Below, one piece after another: positions 6,916 through 9,568 of a stretch of DNA of 9,568 bases. Made by a program: the position numbers and the translations under genes. The notes under the pieces were generated by a model. It saw nothing but the letters and a program-made list of their open reading frames with translations. It was not told the origin of the DNA and made no database searches. The stretch is from Desulfobacterales bacterium (lineage in GTDB: Bacteria > Desulfobacterota > Dissulfuribacteria > Dissulfuribacterales > JAMONC01): NCBI GenBank assembly GCA_027066725.1, contig JAMONC010000223.1:1-9568 (forward strand), read 5' to 3'. The number at the start of each line of letters is the position of its first letter. Position 1 is the first letter of the stretch.

Positions 6916-7564
6916 GACGTTTTAATATCTTATTTGCTTCTCGTATGCTTTTTTTGGCCCATAAGTCTAATAATTGTTGTTGCTCTTCTTCAGATATTAA
7001 CTTATCTAATCCTATACGAGACCTTAATTCATAAAGTGTTATTCCTACTGCTACAGACACATTGAAGCTTTCAGTAAAGCCATACATTGGGATATGAAAG
7101 AAACCGTCACACTTTTGTCGTAATTCAGGATGTAGTCCTTCAAGTTCATTGCCAAATATTAGTGCAACAGGAGAAGAAACATCTATTTGATCTAATCTTG
7201 TGGAATCTGGATTCTTTAAAGGTGGATCGGCGGCCAATAATTTAAATCCTTTATCTTTTAGTGTTCTTATACATGAGTTTATATCTTTATGTTTTATAAT
7301 TTTGATCCATTGTTGTGCACCAAGAGATACATCAGGATTAGGAGTAAATTTTGTATTCAATTCTATTATATGGATCTCTGTTAGACCAAAGGCATCTGCA
7401 CTTCGTATAACAGCACTCATGTTATGAGGATGATTTATGTCTTCTAACACCACAGTTAACCAAGAAGTACGTTTACTAACAATTTCTAACATTCTTTTCT
7501 TTCTATTTTTTGTTAAAAAAGGCCATAATAGATAAGCATCAGAACCTTTTATTGGTTTTTCCAT
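6902..7564 (-). CDS. trmH: tRNA (guanosine-2'-O-)-methyltransferase TrmH, SPOUT family
   Basis: This enzyme is predicted to methylate the ribose 2'-OH of a tRNA guanosine (Gm18 in known TrmH) with SAM, in the cytoplasm. At 220 residues it is close to E. coli TrmH (229). Motif 1 is LTVVLEDINHPHNMSAVIRSAD (residues 36-57) with Asn48 and the catalytic-type Arg54. Motif 2 is IFGNELEGL (137-144 region) with Glu140. Motif 3 begins IPMYGFTESFNVSVAVG (158-174) and forms the knotted SAM site with Ser166 and Asn168. A TrmH-like C-terminal tail follows, containing EEEQQQLLDLW. The HPHNMSA and SEEEQQ features favour TrmH over the rRNA enzyme RlmB, which has a different N-terminal domain, but the exact tRNA target is inferred. 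The ATG lies 7 bases after the pepF stop, so the two are probably co-transcribed. The only good Shine-Dalgarno (AGGAGG) is 15 bases upstream, longer than normal. Confidence 0.9.
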   Translation of the reverse strand: MEKPIKGSDAYLLWPFLTKNRKKRMLEIVSKRTSWLTVVLEDINHPHNMSAVIRSADAFGLTEIHIIELNTKFTPNPDVSLGAQQWIKIIKHKDINSCIRTLKDKGFKLLAADPPLKNPDSTRLDQIDVSSPVALIFGNELEGLHPELRQKCDGFFHIPMYGFTESFNVSVAVGITLYELRSRIGLDKLISEEEQQQLLDLWAKKSIREANKILKRLKNS

Positions 7565-7571
7565 ATAAGGA

Positions 7572-9356
7572 TTAAATAACCTCCTTTGAAAGAGTTTTTA
7601 ATTCTTTAATCATATTGGCGATTTGATTAATACCTTGTTGCCAAAATGTTTTATGTTTAATATCGAATCCAAATTTCTTTAAAAGATTATATGGATATTG
7701 GGTTCCACTTTTAGATAGTAACTCAATATATTTTTCTATAAAAGATGTTTTATTCTTAAGATATTCTTGATATAAGGAATGTACTAATAATTGTCCAAAG
7801 GCATAAGAGTATACATAGCCTGGAGTTTGTATAAAATGGCCTATGTATACCCACCATATACTATAATTTTCAGTTAGAGTTATAGAGCCTTGGAACATCT
7901 CTTCTTGAGTTTTTATCCAGTAATTAGAAAAGTCTTTTATACTTAATTCTCCTTCTGATCTTCTATGAGTATGGATTAAATGTTCAAAACGATATAAAGC
8001 AATTTGTCTAAATATGGTAGATATTGTAGATTCTATTTGTTTACAATAAAGGGCTAGCTTCTCTATAGGATCTTTTGTTATGGATAAGAGTTTATTGAAG
8101 ACTAATAATTCTGTAAATGTGGAGGCTGTTTCTGATAATATTAAAGGAGGTTGACTATTAAAAAGACCGTATTTAGACAATAAGATTTGATGAATGCCAT
8201 GGCCTAATTCATGAGCTAGAGTTTCGATATCATGTAGAGTACCTGTAAAGTTAATTAATATATAAGGATGTATTTCAGGTACTGTTGGATAAGAAAAAGC
8301 ACCTGATATTTTATCTTCTCTTATTGTTGCATCTATCCAGTTTTTGTTAAAAAAATTCTGAGCAATTTCCCCAAACATATAACTAAATTCATAAAAAGTT
8401 TCTAAGATAATATTTTTTACTTGAGACCAAGAAAAATTTTTATTTATAGAAAAGGGAAGAGGTGCATATCGATCGTAATCAAAGAGTTCATTTAGATTTA
8501 AAAGTTGTTTTTTGATTGTATAATATTCTTTTACTAAATTAAAGTTGCTTGTGACACAATCTACTAATGTCTCTATGGTTTGATCATCTATGTTATTTTG
8601 TAAGTTTGTAGCACTAATCCAGCTATTATAGTTTCTTATTTTATCATCTATCATTTTATCTGCTAGTACAGTATTAAATATGTGAGTTAATATATCTATA
8701 TTTTGCTTTAATCCTTCAGTAAAATCTCTAGCTGCTTGTTTTCTAGTCTCTCTGTTGTCTGAATAAAGTTCAGAAATTATTTCTTCTTGTGTTAAATTAT
8801 TTGCACCATATTTTTGTTTACCAAGAATTTTATCAAATAATCTTATCCAACTACTTTTACCTACTGGACTAATTTCAATTAACAATTGTTCTTGATCATA
8901 CGATAATAAATGTTTTTTATACTTGCGTATATTATATAGATAAAACCTATACTTAGATAAACAATTATAATCTAGAATCTTTTTAATATGATCATCAGGT
9001 AACTGTATCCATTCTAGTTCGAAAAATATAATCTCTTTTGCTATTTGATTTGTTATTTCTTGTATTTTTTGAGCAAATTTATTATAATGATAATTTGATA
9101 TATTAGTTACTAGTGTTAAATATGCAAAAGCTGATATCTTATTTAAAATAGTTGTAACTTGCTCTATTTTTTCTATAGCTTTCTTTATCTCTAATGCATT
9201 TAACTTATGAACTTTATGTTTATATTGTCTTGACAGAGCTTTACTATATTGGATAGCTTTTTTTATATCAGCATCTATCTGTGGATCATTTATATCATTG
9301 TATAAATCAGATAAGTCCCATGTAATTAATTCTAGTTGTTGTTTTTCTTCCAACAT
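7572..9356 (-). CDS. pepF: Oligoendopeptidase F-like zinc peptidase, M3 family (M3B)
   Basis: This cytoplasmic metallopeptidase probably degrades short peptides. Its 594 residues match the usual length of about 600. Zinc-site residues are visible: HELGH at 382-386 (His382, Glu383, His386), with the third ligand Glu409 in LSETAST. Family context includes GAFSYPTVPEIHPYILINFTGT just before the HExxH, and near the C-terminus PGYVYSYAFGQLLVHSLY, LLSKSGTQYP and a FWQQGINQI end, as in PepF-type M3 peptidases. The N-terminal half (1 to about 340) is helical and opens with WDLSDLY, a typical PepF start. There is no signal peptide. The start at ATG 9356 is supported by GGAGG 6 bases upstream. It is the first gene of a two-gene minus-strand unit with trmH. 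The symbol follows the general family; the exact subtype is not certain. The catalytic residues look intact. Confidence 0.93.
   Translation of the reverse strand: MLEEKQQLELITWDLSDLYNDINDPQIDADIKKAIQYSKALSRQYKHKVHKLNALEIKKAIEKIEQVTTILNKISAFAYLTLVTNISNYHYNKFAQKIQEITNQIAKEIIFFELEWIQLPDDHIKKILDYNCLSKYRFYLYNIRKYKKHLLSYDQEQLLIEISPVGKSSWIRLFDKILGKQKYGANNLTQEEIISELYSDNRETRKQAARDFTEGLKQNIDILTHIFNTVLADKMIDDKIRNYNSWISATNLQNNIDDQTIETLVDCVTSNFNLVKEYYTIKKQLLNLNELFDYDRYAPLPFSINKNFSWSQVKNIILETFYEFSYMFGEIAQNFFNKNWIDATIREDKISGAFSYPTVPEIHPYILINFTGTLHDIETLAHELGHGIHQILLSKYGLFNSQPPLILSETASTFTELLVFNKLLSITKDPIEKLALYCKQIESTISTIFRQIALYRFEHLIHTHRRSEGELSIKDFSNYWIKTQEEMFQGSITLTENYSIWWVYIGHFIQTPGYVYSYAFGQLLVHSLYQEYLKNKTSFIEKYIELLSKSGTQYPYNLLKKFGFDIKHKTFWQQGINQIANMIKELKTLSKEVI
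7580..7587 (-). promoter_or_regulatory. Strong Shine-Dalgarno of trmH placed within the last codons of pepF
   Basis: The minus strand reads AAAGGAGG here, a near-perfect anti-Shine-Dalgarno match, inside the final pepF codons. The trmH ATG (7564) is 15 bases further on and no alternative start codon lies in frame between them. The pepF stop falls in the spacer, so initiation is probably coupled to pepF termination. Confidence 0.5.
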
Positions 9357-9362
9357 AATAGT

Positions 9363-9367
9363 CCTCC
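9363..9367 (-). promoter_or_regulatory. Ribosome binding site of pepF
   Basis: GGAGG on the minus strand lies 6 bases before ATG 9356, an ideal spacing. It fixes the start of the peptidase, which also agrees with the N-terminal WDLSDLY placement normal for the family. Confidence 0.75.
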
Positions 9368-9568
9368 ATTTTTTAGTCCCCCTTAAAACCTTTTCAAAAA
9401 AAATCTTGTAAAATAAATAATTTCTTTTAATGTTAAAATAAGACTATAAAACAAAATTAATAAAAAAATAAAAACAAAAAATAAAATGTATAACCATTTT
9501 TTTTCTTATTTTATACTTAAAGATACTCAGTGGTTTATGCTTATAAACTCTTTACGTTTCCCTCTATT
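9368..9568. other. AT-rich intergenic region upstream of pepF, probable promoter zone
   Basis: These 200 bases up to the window edge have no convincing coding frame. All minus-strand frames close within about 45 bases of the edge or soon after, and the composition is very A/T-rich with several A and T runs. On the minus strand, TTTACA- and TTAACA-like boxes and T/A-rich hexamers occur within 100 bases of pepF, but none makes a clear -35/-10 pair, so no promoter is placed. The outer bases from about 9527 to 9568 could be the 3' end of another minus-strand gene (a short open frame ends with TGA at 9529-9527), which cannot be confirmed here. Confidence 0.4.

Noticed and set aside
6905..6922. Imperfect palindrome TTAAGACGTTTTAA at the convergent gene ends as a terminator
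   Set aside because: The stem is only about five weak A/T-rich pairs and neither strand has a following T-run, so it does not qualify as an intrinsic terminator.
7200..7427. Plus-strand open frame opposite trmH
   Set aside because: It is antisense to TrmH motif 1 and its flanks; no ribosome binding site or motif.
9368..9568. A specific sigma-70 promoter for pepF
   Set aside because: Several A/T-rich hexamers resemble -35 or -10 boxes, but none pairs at a 16-18 base spacing with good matches on both sides; in DNA this AT-rich such matches occur by chance.

Overview
The window is an AT-rich stretch (roughly one third G+C by eye) from a bacterial chromosome. It contains seven genes and almost no free DNA. 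An RND efflux pump with a periplasmic adaptor implies a Gram-negative envelope. The cbiF, cbiG and cbiH functions belong to the oxygen-independent (early cobalt insertion) route to cobalamin and suggest an anaerobe. An AT-rich member of the Desulfobacterota (for example Desulfovibrionales-like) would fit, but that assignment is an inference; there is no rRNA or other marker to test it.

Left part, plus strand (1-6915): five tightly packed genes. The first is a CbiF-CbiG fusion whose 5' end lies outside the window. It carries cobalt-precorrin-4 C11-methyltransferase, a long charged linker and cobalt-precorrin-5A hydrolase. It runs directly into cbiH (cobalt-precorrin-3 C17-methyltransferase). 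These three activities are near-consecutive steps of corrin ring synthesis: CbiH contracts the ring, CbiF methylates C11, and CbiG opens the lactone. The cbiH reading frame has no ATG, GTG or TTG ahead of its essential N-terminal motif, so it either starts at ATT 1905 or is joined to cbiFG by a -1 frameshift. cbiH overlaps by 11 bases a TTG-started periplasmic adaptor gene. That gene overlaps an RND permease gene by ATGA, and a 71-residue cysteine-rich, lysine-rich protein follows after 10 bases. The overlaps suggest one transcript joining cofactor synthesis and efflux, although no biochemical link between them is shown. No outer-membrane TolC-type gene is present.

Right part, minus strand (9356-6902): a two-gene unit, an M3-family oligoendopeptidase F-like gene followed by a TrmH-type tRNA 2'-O-methyltransferase gene. 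The methyltransferase gene ends inside the 3' end of the plus-strand cysteine-rich gene (14-base convergent overlap), leaving no space for a dedicated terminator. The last 200 bases (9368-9568) are very AT-rich, appear non-coding, and probably hold the promoter of the peptidase unit.

No tRNA, rRNA, CRISPR array, insertion sequence or integrase was seen. This is mostly ordinary core-genome content. The items most worth a second look are the cbiG/cbiH frame junction, the CbiF-CbiG fusion and the small cysteine-rich gene.
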